Shown here piece after piece: positions 1 to 8,039 of a stretch of 64,000 bases of DNA. The notes under the pieces were generated by a model. It was not told where the DNA came from. It made no database searches and saw only the letters and a program-made list of their open reading frames with translations. How positions within the stretch are numbered: position 1 is the stretch's first letter; every line of letters begins with the position of its first letter. Position numbers and translations under genes: made by a program. Source of the stretch: JAHRAW01 sp965212085 (lineage in GTDB: Bacteria > Pseudomonadota > Gammaproteobacteria > Arenicellales > Poriferihabitantaceae); the NCBI GenBank assembly GCA_965212085.1, contig OZ243042.1, forward strand, positions 1,488,001 to 1,552,000. Direction: 5' to 3'.

Positions 1-884
1 AATGATTCGGCGCGCGCCGAGGTGGGGTGGTCGGCGAGGCCCGCGTAGTACACCGTGGCCACCGCCGGGTGGTCGCGCAACAGTTGCGCGAGCGCCAGCG
101 CGTTTTGGTTTTGTTGGCGCATGCGCAGGGGCAGGGTTTTGATGCCGCGGTTGAGCAGGAAGCAGGCGTGGGGATCCAGGGTCGCGCCGAGGTGGTCGAG
201 TTTGTGCTTGATCGCGTTCACTCGTTCGGCGCCGCCGGCCACCACGCCGGCGACGATGTCGGAATGTCCGTTGAGGTATTTGGTGGCGCTGTGCAGCACC
301 AGGTCAAAGCCGAGTTCAATGGGGCAAAAGTTGACCGGCGTGGCGAGGGTGTTGTCAATCAGCGTTACCAGATTTTCAGCGCCGGCGAACGCCGTTACCG
401 CCGCCAGATCGCCCACCTCAAGCAGCGGGTTGGTCATGCTCTCAACATAAAACGCCCGCGTGTTCGGCCTGCGCTTCGCCGCCCAGCAATCGCTGTCGTT
501 CAGGTCAACGAAATCAACCGCAATGCCGAAGTCCGGCAACTCGCGGGTCATGAAAGTGTGGGTGCCGCCGTACAACCCGCTTTGCGCGAGCAGGTGATCG
601 CCGCTTTTCAAAACGCTCAGCAACGCCGTGGAGATGGCGCTCATGCCGCTCGCGGTTACCAGCGCGCTTTCGCTTCCTTCAAGGGCCGCAAGTTTTGCGT
701 GCAGCGCGAGATGATTGGGGGAATTGTTGAGGCGCAGATAACGCAGGTCGTGATAGTCCGACGCATCGCCGGACACGTAAGTGGAAGTCTGAAAAATCGG
801 CGGCGTGATGGCGCCCTCCACCCGCGGACGCGGTTCGCCGGCGTGCACCACGCGGGTTTCGAGGGAACGGGAATGGTTTGCCAT
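1..884 (-). CDS. Cys/Met metabolism PLP-dependent enzyme (cystathionine gamma-lyase/gamma-synthase-like), 3' end cut by window edge
   Basis: The reverse strand reads about 294 residues from an ATG at 884 and runs off the left edge, so the C-terminus is missing. The sequence belongs to the fold-type I trans-sulfuration family, which makes or cleaves cystathionine or related thioethers using pyridoxal phosphate. The PLP lysine is Lys202 in SATKYLNGHSD, preceded by IDNTLATPV and ESMTNPLLEVGDL, as in MetB/cystathionine gamma-lyase. The usual N-terminal YSRxxNPT motif is altered to YLRLNNSPN. Family membership is certain. The exact reaction (gamma-synthase, gamma-lyase, beta-lyase or a sulfhydrylase) cannot be decided from this fragment. 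It is divergent from the hydrolase gene at 1136, with a repeat-filled gap between them. Confidence 0.85.
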   Translation of the reverse strand, partial: MANHSRSLETRVVHAGEPRPRVEGAITPPIFQTSTYVSGDASDYHDLRYLRLNNSPNHLALHAKLAALEGSESALVTASGMSAISTALLSVLKSGDHLLAQSGLYGGTHTFMTRELPDFGIAVDFVDLNDSDCWAAKRRPNTRAFYVESMTNPLLEVGDLAAVTAFAGAENLVTLIDNTLATPVNFCPIELGFDLVLHSATKYLNGHSDIVAGVVAGGAERVNAIKHKLDHLGATLDPHACFLLNRGIKTLPLRMRQQNQNALALAQLLRDHPAVATVYYAGLADHPTSARAES

Positions 885-935
885 TGGTTTCAAACTGCTG
901 GTTGTGTTGCGTGGGATTATACTTTAATGTTGGCG

Positions 936-1100
936 GGGACAGGTCGCGACCTGTCCCTACTACCCGCAAATGCGGGAATGACACCGAGGAACGTGGCAAC
1001 CACTCCGCCGTCATTCCCGATCGTTAGTGTCCGTTGCCGCGCAAGCGGCTTACGGACACTTGCGTACTCGGGAATCCAGCGGCCAACCGGCGGCGTTAGC
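936..1100. repeat. Intergenic repeat block: 22-bp palindrome plus ATTCCCGA-type hairpin
   Basis: A perfect 22-bp palindrome lies at 936-957, with arm GGGACAGGTCG. It is followed by a small CCCGCA/TGCGGG hairpin at 963-976. A long hairpin spans 1011-1079, running from TCATTCCCGA to TCGGGAATCCAG and with an inner stem GTGTCCGT/ACGGACAC. All three parts recur in most long intergenic gaps of this window. The block fills the divergent gap between the PLP enzyme and the hydrolase gene. Confidence 0.9.
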
Positions 1101-1135
1101 CGCTGACACCATTTCCGGTGTATGATTCCGGCACA

Positions 1136-2056
1136 ATGAACCCAAACTTCTCCCTCCGAACCCGCAACAACAACGGCGGCACACCCCTGCTCAAAGACTG
1201 GGGCGCGAACTGCGACTACGGCGTCCTGCGCGACGTGTTGCTGGGGCCGGTCGATCACTACCAATGGCTGAAAACCAGTTCGGTGTCGAAAAAAAGCATC
1301 CGCCGCAACCTCGTCTATGACCACGCCACCGCCACAGCCCAGCACGCCGAAATGGTATCCGCCTACCAGTCCGCCGGCGTCACCTGTCACTTCCACGCCG
1401 CGGATCCGGCGTTGCCCTATCAGGTGTTTGCGCGGGACTCGTCGGCGATGACGCCTTACGGTGCCATCATCACTAACATGGCGCACTGGTGGCGGCGCGG
1501 CGAAAATTTCCGCGCCATCGAAACATTTGCGCGCCTCGGCATTCCCGTCTACGACTACGTGACCGCCGGGCATTTCGAAGGCGGCGACTTCAACGTCATC
1601 GAACCGGGCGTCGTGCTGATCGGCTGGGAAGGGGACGAAGGCCGCAGCCAGCAACAAGGCGCGTTGCAACTGCAAGGATGGTTCGAAGCCGAAGGCTGGG
1701 AAGTGATGCTCGCCGACATTGACCCGTTCTATGTTCACATCGATCTCATGGTGGTGATGCTGGCCCCCAAACTCGCCGCCGTGTGCCTCGAGTCCACCGA
1801 CCCGGAAGTGGTGGCGTGGCTCAAGTCCAAACAGATCGAACTGGTGGCGGTGCCGTTTCAGGACACCCTGGACCTCGGCTGCAACGTCGTGGCGCTGGGC
1901 AACGACCGCATCCTGCTGCCGCAAAAAAGCAAGGTACTGAAAGAAAAAGCTCGCGCCCTGGGGCTTGAAGTGTACGACCCGGACGTGTCCATGATCACGC
2001 CGGGCGGCGGCGGGGTGCACTGCATGTGCCAGGCGCTGCGCCGGGATCCGGCATAG
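1136..2056 (+). CDS. Dimethylargininase/amidinotransferase-family hydrolase
   Basis: The protein is about 306 residues if started at ATG 1136; an in-frame ATG 18 bases earlier is less likely. It has the pentein fold signatures of the DDAH/arginine deiminase/amidinotransferase superfamily (COG1834). These are NCDYGVLRDVLLGP near the N-terminus, FARDSSAMTP, GHFEGGDFNVIEPG, the catalytic His201 in YVHIDL and the nucleophile Cys296 in GGGVHCMCQ. Family members hydrolyse guanidino groups, for example N-omega,N-omega-dimethylarginine to citrulline and dimethylamine, or transfer amidino groups. All catalytic elements are present, so an active hydrolase is likely, but the substrate is inferred only. 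The gene is followed 15 bp later by the M19-like gene, suggesting one transcript and perhaps a shared degradative pathway. Confidence 0.85.
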   Translation: MNPNFSLRTRNNNGGTPLLKDWGANCDYGVLRDVLLGPVDHYQWLKTSSVSKKSIRRNLVYDHATATAQHAEMVSAYQSAGVTCHFHAADPALPYQVFARDSSAMTPYGAIITNMAHWWRRGENFRAIETFARLGIPVYDYVTAGHFEGGDFNVIEPGVVLIGWEGDEGRSQQQGALQLQGWFEAEGWEVMLADIDPFYVHIDLMVVMLAPKLAAVCLESTDPEVVAWLKSKQIELVAVPFQDTLDLGCNVVALGNDRILLPQKSKVLKEKARALGLEVYDPDVSMITPGGGGVHCMCQALRRDPA

Positions 2057-2071
2057 TCGGGGCGCGGAAAA

Positions 2072-3052
2072 ATGTTAATCATAGACGGACTCCAATACTC
2101 CAACTGGAGCCGGCCATTATTCGAGCAGATGCGCCGCGGCGGGCTGGACTGCGTGCACGTGACCATCGCCTACCACGAAACCTGCGTTGAAACCCTGCGC
2201 AACATCGGCCACTGGAACCGCCTGTTTGAACAACACGGCGACCTGATCGCGCGGGTCGGCAACGCCGCCGAAGTCGCCGAAGCGGTTGAAGCGGGCAAGA
2301 CCGGCGTGGTGTTCGGTTTTCAGAACTGCTCGCCCATTGAAGACGACTATTCGCTGGTGGAAATTTTTCACGCCCTCGGCGTGCGCTTCATGCAGCTCAG
2401 CTACAACAACCAGAGCCTGCTGGCCACGGGCTGCTACGAAGACAACGATCCCGGAATCACCCGCTTCGGCAAACAGGTCATCGGCGAGATGAACCGCGTG
2501 GGGATGGTGGTGGACATGTCCCACAGCGCCGAACGCTCGACCCTGGGCGCGATCGAATATTCATCCCGCCCCATCGCCATCACCCACGCCAACCCCGCCT
2601 CCTTTGAACCGGCGCGGCGCAACAAATCCGACGCCGTGCTAAAAGCCCTCGCCCAAAGCGGCGGCATGTTCGGCTTCAGCCTCTACCCCCATCACCTCAA
2701 AAACGGCCCGGCTTGCACCCTCAAAGACTTCTGCGCCATGGTAGCGCGCACCGCCGACTTGACCGGCGTCAACCATATCGGCATCGGCTCCGACCTCTGC
2801 CAACACCAACCCGATGAAGTGGTAACGTGGATGCGAAACGGCCGCTGGAGCAAATCCGCCGACTACGGCGAAGGCAACGCCGACAACCCCGGCTGGCCTG
2901 AGCAACCGGGATGGTTTAGGGACAGTACGCACTATGGGAACATCGCCGGGGGGTTGGCGGAAGTTGGGTTTTCCGTTGAAGAAGTGGAGAAAATTATGGG
3001 GGGGAATTGGTTGGATTTTTTTGGGCGGTCGTTTGGGACAGCGAGGCCGTAA
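2072..3052 (+). CDS. Membrane dipeptidase (M19) family protein with altered metal site
   Basis: The 326-residue protein aligns along its length with renal/membrane dipeptidases (peptidase M19, amidohydrolase-like TIM barrel). Recognisable segments are the opening LIIDGLQYSNW, FMQLSYNNQSLLATG, MVVDMSHSAERS, ITHANP and HIGIGSDL. The two downstream histidines (DMSH and ITHAN) and the aspartate of GIGSD are kept. The N-terminal HxD pair of classical enzymes (DGHND) is replaced by DGLQY. The bridging glutamate region (EGGH in classical enzymes) reads GFQNC. The binuclear zinc site is therefore probably incomplete, and the reaction may differ from dipeptide hydrolysis. It is probably cotranscribed with the upstream dimethylargininase-like gene. 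No signal peptide is visible. Confidence 0.8.
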   Translation: MLIIDGLQYSNWSRPLFEQMRRGGLDCVHVTIAYHETCVETLRNIGHWNRLFEQHGDLIARVGNAAEVAEAVEAGKTGVVFGFQNCSPIEDDYSLVEIFHALGVRFMQLSYNNQSLLATGCYEDNDPGITRFGKQVIGEMNRVGMVVDMSHSAERSTLGAIEYSSRPIAITHANPASFEPARRNKSDAVLKALAQSGGMFGFSLYPHHLKNGPACTLKDFCAMVARTADLTGVNHIGIGSDLCQHQPDEVVTWMRNGRWSKSADYGEGNADNPGWPEQPGWFRDSTHYGNIAGGLAEVGFSVEEVEKIMGGNWLDFFGRSFGTARP

Positions 3053-3064
3053 ATCACCGTTCAA

Positions 3065-3102
3065 CTTGAAATCACAAATTGTGATTTCAAGGGCGGTATA
3101 AT
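3065..3102 (+). promoter_or_regulatory. Palindromic operator-like site with -10 box upstream of mcrB
   Basis: Bases 3065-3091 form a perfect inverted repeat with 13-bp arms (CTTGAAATCACAA) around one central base. A TATAAT -10 hexamer follows at 3097-3102. The palindrome covers the place a -35 box would occupy, so a dimeric repressor or activator binding here could control mcrBC. No poly-T run follows, which argues against a simple terminator for the upstream gene. Confidence 0.6.
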
Positions 3103-3123
3103 TGGTTATTTTTGAGGACAAGA

Positions 3124-5184
3124 ATGATGAACGAGATTTACGCTTGGGTAACTTGGTTTCAAGAATTGGTGCGAAAAATCGCCGATGGTGGAGAGGAATA
3201 TCTAAGCGAACGAGCGAGAAAAGTAGATTGGCAAAGAGATGACCCTCCATTACTGAAATTTGGCGATAAAAACATAGACCCATTTTCATTTTTGTATTAT
3301 CTCGCGCAGTGTAATGGCCGCACAGCGCGTGAAACGATATACAAAAGTGTTGATGATGCTTTTGAAATTGGTAAAAAGAACTTGTTGTTCGGCCCAGGTT
3401 TTACCGATGGGTTTATTATTCCTACTCCTACATTCACTACTCTGGTATTGTTTCATGACAATGGAGAAGGAAATCCAGATTTATTATGGAAGCTATTTCA
3501 CCAAGCAATTAAAGGGAAAGAGTATATTGATTCAGAGGATTTTTCAAACGTTCTCAAGATCAAGGGTGTCGGAGTCGCAAAACTTACTCATTGCTTGTTT
3601 TTAATAAATCCAAATAATTTTATGCCAATAGACAAGGGGATATTTGCATTTCATGATGCCCTTAACTTACCAAAATTCAGAGATGCCGAAAGAAAAATTA
3701 AACAACAAAATGGATGGCTGGAATGTTTGCCAATTTTTGAGAAATTTAAAGTTGCTTTTCCGGGATGTGATTTTTATGAAATCAACACGGCACTTTATCA
3801 GATGAACAACACAAAAACCAACGAAATCACTCTTGACGGGAAATTGTTTAAGATAGATGTGAGTATTAAGAATAGTGATGATGGAAAAATAAAGCGAAAA
3901 GATGCAAAAGTTTTGAATACAATTTTCTACGGCCCACCGGGAACCGGAAAAACTTATTGCACTATTGATGCTACATTGAAAATTCTTGACCGAGAGTTTT
4001 ACGAAGAACACAAAGAACAGCGAAAGCGACTGAGGAAACGATACGAGCAACTAAACGAAGAAGGCCAGATAGCATTCGTTACTTTTCATCAAAGTTTCGG
4101 CTACGAAGAATTTGTGGAAGGAATTCGTCCGTTGATGGTCGGTGCGAGTAGTGAGCAAATCCAATACGAAGTCAAAGACGGAGTATTCAAAAGCATTTGC
4201 AAACGTGCTACACGCTCAGACTCTATGCGTTTGTTTGAGGACGCACTCGAAAAATTAAAAGAGGAATGTTCGGAGGATCCGATCATGATGCGGACTCCTG
4301 TGCATAAAAAAGAACGTCTTGTTTCATATGAAGAAGGAAACGAATCATTCACCATAATACTTGAGAGTAGGAAACAAAAAAATATTCGTTCCCTTCCGTT
4401 TGAAAGATTGCGAAGGGCATATGAAAATTTGATAAAACCTGGGTCGTTCGTAAAAATGATTTTTCGGTATCTTGAAGAACATCATGGACTAGAGAAAAAA
4501 GAAGAACCAACTCATGAGCAATCTTTAAGCGAACGAAAAAACTACGTCCTCATCATAGACGAAATCAACCGCGGCAACATTTCCCGGATATTCGGCGAAT
4601 TAATCACCTTGATTGAAAAATCAAAAAGACTGGGCGAGACAGAAGCAACCACCGCAACCCTGCCGTACTCCGGGGAATCTTTCGGCGTGCCGAACAACCT
4701 TTACATCATCGGCACAATGAACACCGCCGACCGTTCCATTGCATTATTGGACACCGCATTACGGCGGCGTTTCCGCTTTGAGGAAATGATGCCAGACAGT
4801 AAAAAATTAGAAGGGATTGAGATAGAAGGCGTCAATGTCCCTCGCTTGCTTGAAAAAATGAACGTCCGTATCGAAACCCTGTACGACCGCGATCATCAAA
4901 TCGGGCATACTTTCTTCATGCCCCTTCATAAAACCCCAACCCTGGACAAGCTAAACGACATTTTCCGGTATGAAATCCTGCCCCTGCTTCAGGAGTACTT
5001 CTATGAAGACTGGACCAAAATTGACTTGGTGCTGAACAAAAACGGTTTCTTGGCAAAGAATAATCCTCCTGCGGAATTACTCAACGCGGATGCATCGGAT
5101 CCCGATAAAAAACTATGGAAAATTAGCGAGGAGTCATTTACCGCAGATCAATACAGAAAAATTTGCCAGGACGATGGCGATTAA
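3124..5184 (+). CDS. mcrB: McrB-type AAA+ GTPase subunit of a modification-dependent restriction system
   Basis: The protein is about 686 residues, started at ATG 3124 behind a GAGG ribosome site. It is the motor subunit of McrBC, which recognises modified DNA, translocates using GTP and drives cleavage by McrC. The AAA+ core shows Walker A GPPGTGKT (about residues 270-277) and Walker B VLIIDEINRGN (Asp479/Glu480). It also has the McrB hallmark MNTADRSI (about 532-539) and the RRRF arginine region just after. The N-terminal 250 residues should carry the DNA-sensing domain. They contain KIKGVGVAKLTHCLFLINP but do not match the E. coli McrB DNA-binding domain as I recall it, so the recognised modification is unknown. 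The gene is visibly AT-rich compared with its neighbours, a sign of horizontal transfer. It overlaps mcrC by 11 bases. Confidence 0.9.
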   Translation: MMNEIYAWVTWFQELVRKIADGGEEYLSERARKVDWQRDDPPLLKFGDKNIDPFSFLYYLAQCNGRTARETIYKSVDDAFEIGKKNLLFGPGFTDGFIIPTPTFTTLVLFHDNGEGNPDLLWKLFHQAIKGKEYIDSEDFSNVLKIKGVGVAKLTHCLFLINPNNFMPIDKGIFAFHDALNLPKFRDAERKIKQQNGWLECLPIFEKFKVAFPGCDFYEINTALYQMNNTKTNEITLDGKLFKIDVSIKNSDDGKIKRKDAKVLNTIFYGPPGTGKTYCTIDATLKILDREFYEEHKEQRKRLRKRYEQLNEEGQIAFVTFHQSFGYEEFVEGIRPLMVGASSEQIQYEVKDGVFKSICKRATRSDSMRLFEDALEKLKEECSEDPIMMRTPVHKKERLVSYEEGNESFTIILESRKQKNIRSLPFERLRRAYENLIKPGSFVKMIFRYLEEHHGLEKKEEPTHEQSLSERKNYVLIIDEINRGNISRIFGELITLIEKSKRLGETEATTATLPYSGESFGVPNNLYIIGTMNTADRSIALLDTALRRRFRFEEMMPDSKKLEGIEIEGVNVPRLLEKMNVRIETLYDRDHQIGHTFFMPLHKTPTLDKLNDIFRYEILPLLQEYFYEDWTKIDLVLNKNGFLAKNNPPAELLNADASDPDKKLWKISEESFTADQYRKICQDDGD

Positions 5185-6487
5185 AAAAACGATAGTTCTT
5201 CGTGAATTCCAGACCCTCGGTTATGAGGATGCAAAGGCGGGCAATGAATTGCTTGGCCGAAGCGAATGGGAGGAAATCCGCGATTATGTGCTGAATAATC
5301 CGGACAAAGATGGTCGCAGGGTCATGGATGTACGGGCCAAAACTATCAAGGCTAAAAATTATGTGGGCGTACTCCAGACTAGTAAGGGAACGACCATAGA
5401 AATTCTGCCAAAAGTGGAATTGGATGTTGGAGAGAATGAAACACTAGAGAAAGAAATTTTTCTGAGGATGCTGCGCCGCTGGCGAGACGGCCCTTTCAGG
5501 AGTTTCAACAACGCCGACGTGCGCGCCCTGAAAAACTTCCCGCTGCTCGAAGCGTTCATCGGGATGTTCTTGAAGGACGTGCACGAACTCACCCGCCGGG
5601 GGCTCGCCTGCGCCTACAACGAGATCCAAGAAAACCGCCACACCCTCAAAGGCAAACTGCTGATCGCCAAAAACCTGCGCCACAACCTGATTCACAAGGA
5701 GCGGTTTTATGTGCAGTACCAGGAATTTTCGGCAAACCGCCCGATCAACCGCCTGCTCAAATCCACCTTGTTGTTGCTGCAACGACTGAGCCGTAGCGAA
5801 ACCAATCGCTCGCACATTCGGCAGGCGCGGCTTTACTTTGAAGACATCCCCGCGTCTGCCGACGTGGACGCCGACCTGGTGCGCGCGCGGGTTGATCGCA
5901 CCATGCCGTTATACAACCGCCTGTTCCCGTGGGCGCGGCTGTTCCTGAAACGCGCTTCGCCGACCACCTGGAAAGACCGCAACCCGGCGCTGGCGTTGCT
6001 GTTTCCGATGGAGCGGATTTTTGAGGATTACGTGGCTCATTTGGTTCGTATGGCGGCTACCGACACCGACTGGGAAGTGAAAACCCAGGAAAGTCGTAAT
6101 CACTTGATAGAGCAAAATCCGAAAAGCAAACCGGAATTTCGCTTGCGCCCCGACGTTGTAACGCGGCGCAACGCGGGAAAACATTGCGAGGTGCGCGTGA
6201 TGGATACCAAATGGAAACGCCTGAGCGGCGAAGATAAAAAACATCACGACATCAGCCAGTCCGACCTGTATCAGATGTACGCCTACGGCAAGAAGTACCA
6301 CGCAAAGGAAAGCGCCGCCCCCGCCCTTTACCTGTTATACCCCCGCAACAAAAATTTCAAAGAGCAGTTGGAATACAAATACGAAACCGGACTGCGTCTC
6401 ACCGTTTTCCCGGTGGACCTCCGCGAAGAAGAACCGCTCTACGAATTATTGACCCCGCTCAATGCGGCCCGCGTGAAAGCCGCTTGA
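5174..6487 (+). CDS. mcrC: McrC-type endonuclease subunit
   Basis: The 437-residue protein starts at ATG 5174 inside the end of mcrB, which implies coupled translation. McrC is the PD-(D/E)xK nuclease partner of McrB. The C-terminal nuclease motif is visible as Asp327 (LRPDVV), then Asp344-x-Lys346 (MDTKWK), followed by SQSDLYQMYAYG, the conserved Q/Y helix of the family. The N-terminal half (EWEEIRDYVLN, NYVGVLQTSKGTTIEILPKV) matches the McrC domain that contacts McrB. The 5' part is AT-rich like mcrB, while the rest drifts toward the GC-rich style of the chromosome. The module looks complete and intact. Confidence 0.9.
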   Translation: MAIKKTIVLREFQTLGYEDAKAGNELLGRSEWEEIRDYVLNNPDKDGRRVMDVRAKTIKAKNYVGVLQTSKGTTIEILPKVELDVGENETLEKEIFLRMLRRWRDGPFRSFNNADVRALKNFPLLEAFIGMFLKDVHELTRRGLACAYNEIQENRHTLKGKLLIAKNLRHNLIHKERFYVQYQEFSANRPINRLLKSTLLLLQRLSRSETNRSHIRQARLYFEDIPASADVDADLVRARVDRTMPLYNRLFPWARLFLKRASPTTWKDRNPALALLFPMERIFEDYVAHLVRMAATDTDWEVKTQESRNHLIEQNPKSKPEFRLRPDVVTRRNAGKHCEVRVMDTKWKRLSGEDKKHHDISQSDLYQMYAYGKKYHAKESAAPALYLLYPRNKNFKEQLEYKYETGLRLTVFPVDLREEEPLYELLTPLNAARVKAA

Positions 6488-6863
6488 CGAAGTGCCGAGG
6501 GCTTCGACAAGCGGCGTAAGGACAAGTCGCGACCTGTCCCCGATTGGACGCTGAATTCCCGCCTCACCTCTGCCGTCATTCCCGAACGATAGAAAAATAG
6601 GAAGCGCAGCGACCGTTTGTTTCATCGCTATTCGGGAATCCAGGGGTTAAACCGGCGGTGGGTTGTGTGGCGCTGGATTCCCGAGTACGCAAGTGTCCGT
6701 AAGCCGCTAACGCGGCAACGGACACTAACGCTCGGGAATGACGGCAGAGTTGTTGCCACGCCCTCGGTGTTATACCCGCGCCGCAAAGGGGGGTGCGGGG
6801 GTCCCCGCCCCCTGCCCCCGCAAATGCGCGTCACGCGCCCCATCCGTCATTCCCGCATATAGT
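6488..6863. repeat. Intergenic repeat block between mcrC and rfaE2
   Basis: No gene is visible in this convergent gap. It holds an imperfect copy of the 22-bp palindrome near 6520-6541 and an ATTCCCGAACGATAG-type hairpin at 6576-6643. A second, opposite-facing hairpin with the GTGTCCGT inner stem lies at 6673-6741. These are followed by a G/C-run segment related to the CGCGTCACGCG repeat. Confidence 0.85.
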
Positions 6864-7367
6864 CTACCCCCGAATCCGCTCAATCAATTCCGAAGTGGAA
6901 CGCCGGAACCGGAACTTCAACGAATGAACTTCTCCGCCCCAGCCGGCGACTTCTTTGCCGCCGATGATTTGGTCGAGGGGCCAGTCGCCGCCTTTTACCA
7001 GGTGGTCGGGTTTTATGCGGGTGATTAACGCAAGGGGCGTGGCCTGGTCGTAGGAGACCACGGCGTCCACCGAGGCCAGCGCGGCCAGCAGCGCCATGCG
7101 ATCCGGCAACGGGTTGAGGGGCCGGGCCGGCGGGTCGGGTGTTTTTTTCAGGAGGCGCACGGACGCATCGCTGTTCACGGCCACCAGCAACGCCGCGCCC
7201 AGAGCGGCGGCCTGTTCGAGGTAGCTGACGTGGCCGCGGTGCAACAGGTCGAAGCAGCCGTTGGTGAAAACCAGCGGGCGGGGCAGGGCGGCGACCCATT
7301 CATCCAGCGCGACCCCGCCGGCGGGGTCGTAGATTTTCCGGTCGGCGGGGGCGGGCTTGTTCACCAT
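6864..7367 (-). CDS. rfaE2: D-glycero-beta-D-manno-heptose 1-phosphate adenylyltransferase (HldE C-terminal domain type)
   Basis: The 167-residue protein is a stand-alone nucleotidyltransferase that would make ADP-heptose for the LPS inner core. The nucleotide-binding motif TNGCFDLLHRGHVSYL holds the HxGH signature. KPDHLVKGGDW and the C-terminal RRSTSELIERIRG are typical of the RfaE domain II family. The kinase half found in E. coli HldE is absent, so a separate HldA/RfaE1 should exist elsewhere. It lies downstream of dolP and gmhA on the same strand. The neighbouring isomerase supplies an earlier step of the same pathway, which strengthens both calls. Confidence 0.9.
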   Translation of the reverse strand: MVNKPAPADRKIYDPAGGVALDEWVAALPRPLVFTNGCFDLLHRGHVSYLEQAAALGAALLVAVNSDASVRLLKKTPDPPARPLNPLPDRMALLAALASVDAVVSYDQATPLALITRIKPDHLVKGGDWPLDQIIGGKEVAGWGGEVHSLKFRFRRSTSELIERIRG

Positions 7368-7389
7368 GACCGGCGCTCAGCCGCCCGAA

Positions 7390-7423
7390 AATCAGTCGGC
7401 CAATCAGTCGGCCAATTAGTCGG
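7390..7423. repeat. 12-bp tandem repeat overlapping the dolP stop
   Basis: AATCAGTCGGCC is repeated in tandem about 2.8 times across the end of dolP and the short gap to rfaE2. The last, degenerate copy contains the dolP stop codon, so length changes here could alter the C-terminus. Confidence 0.8.
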
Positions 7424-8039
7424 TATATTCAAAAACCTTGACGATATGCGTGATGCCGCTGATGTCGCGGATGGTCTCGACCACCGCCTCGGACTCGGCG
7501 CGGGTTACGCGCCCCAGCAGATAAACCTTGCCGTGTTCGGTGACCACTTTTACCGCGCTGGCCGGCAGTTCGGGAACCTTGAGCAATCGCGCCTTGACCT
7601 TGCCGGTGATCCAGGCGTCGTTGAGGCGGCTGGATATATTCGTTTTTCCGGCCAGGGCCAACTCGTTGACCACGCTCGCCACTTCGCCGGTTTTTCGGTA
7701 TTTTTCCGCCAACTCGGCGGCGCGCTGCCGCTGGTCGTCATTGTTCACTTCGCCGGTCAACAGGACGACTCCGTTGAACGCGGTAACGCTGACGTTGATG
7801 TTCTTGCCGAGCGCGGCGTCGGCGCTGATGTCGCCGCGCAGTTTCAACTCGAGAGCGTTGTCATCCCAGTATTTTCCCGCGGTGCGCCGGTCGAGGCTGA
7901 CGTCAACCGCGGTCACCGAAGCGGCGGTGAGCACCAGCGGGATGCAGGCGCTCAACGGTTGCAGCGCCGCCAGCAACAAAATTCGCAAGGCAAGAGTTTT
8001 TACGTTGGCCAGTGAAACAAATCCGCATTTTTTCGTCAT
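7416..8039 (-). CDS. dolP: DolP/YraP-like outer-membrane lipoprotein with two BON domains
   Basis: The 207-residue protein has an N-terminal hydrophobic segment (LALRILLLAALQPLSAC) ending in a lipobox LSAC. It is therefore predicted to be a lipidated periplasmic protein. Two BON domains follow at roughly residues 60-125 and 135-205, with the family glycines in VLLTGEV and VYLLGRV. E. coli DolP supports outer-membrane integrity and envelope folding, and lies beside diaA as this gene lies beside an SIS gene. Its start overlaps the stop of the upstream gmhA-like gene by four bases (ATGA), indicating translational coupling. Confidence 0.85.
   Translation of the reverse strand: MTKKCGFVSLANVKTLALRILLLAALQPLSACIPLVLTAASVTAVDVSLDRRTAGKYWDDNALELKLRGDISADAALGKNINVSVTAFNGVVLLTGEVNNDDQRQRAAELAEKYRKTGEVASVVNELALAGKTNISSRLNDAWITGKVKARLLKVPELPASAVKVVTEHGKVYLLGRVTRAESEAVVETIRDISGITHIVKVFEYTD

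Noticed and set aside
27..1106. Plus-strand open frame at the left edge
   Set aside because: It lies opposite the PLP enzyme, which has the SATKY lysine motif, and its 3' part runs through repeat DNA.
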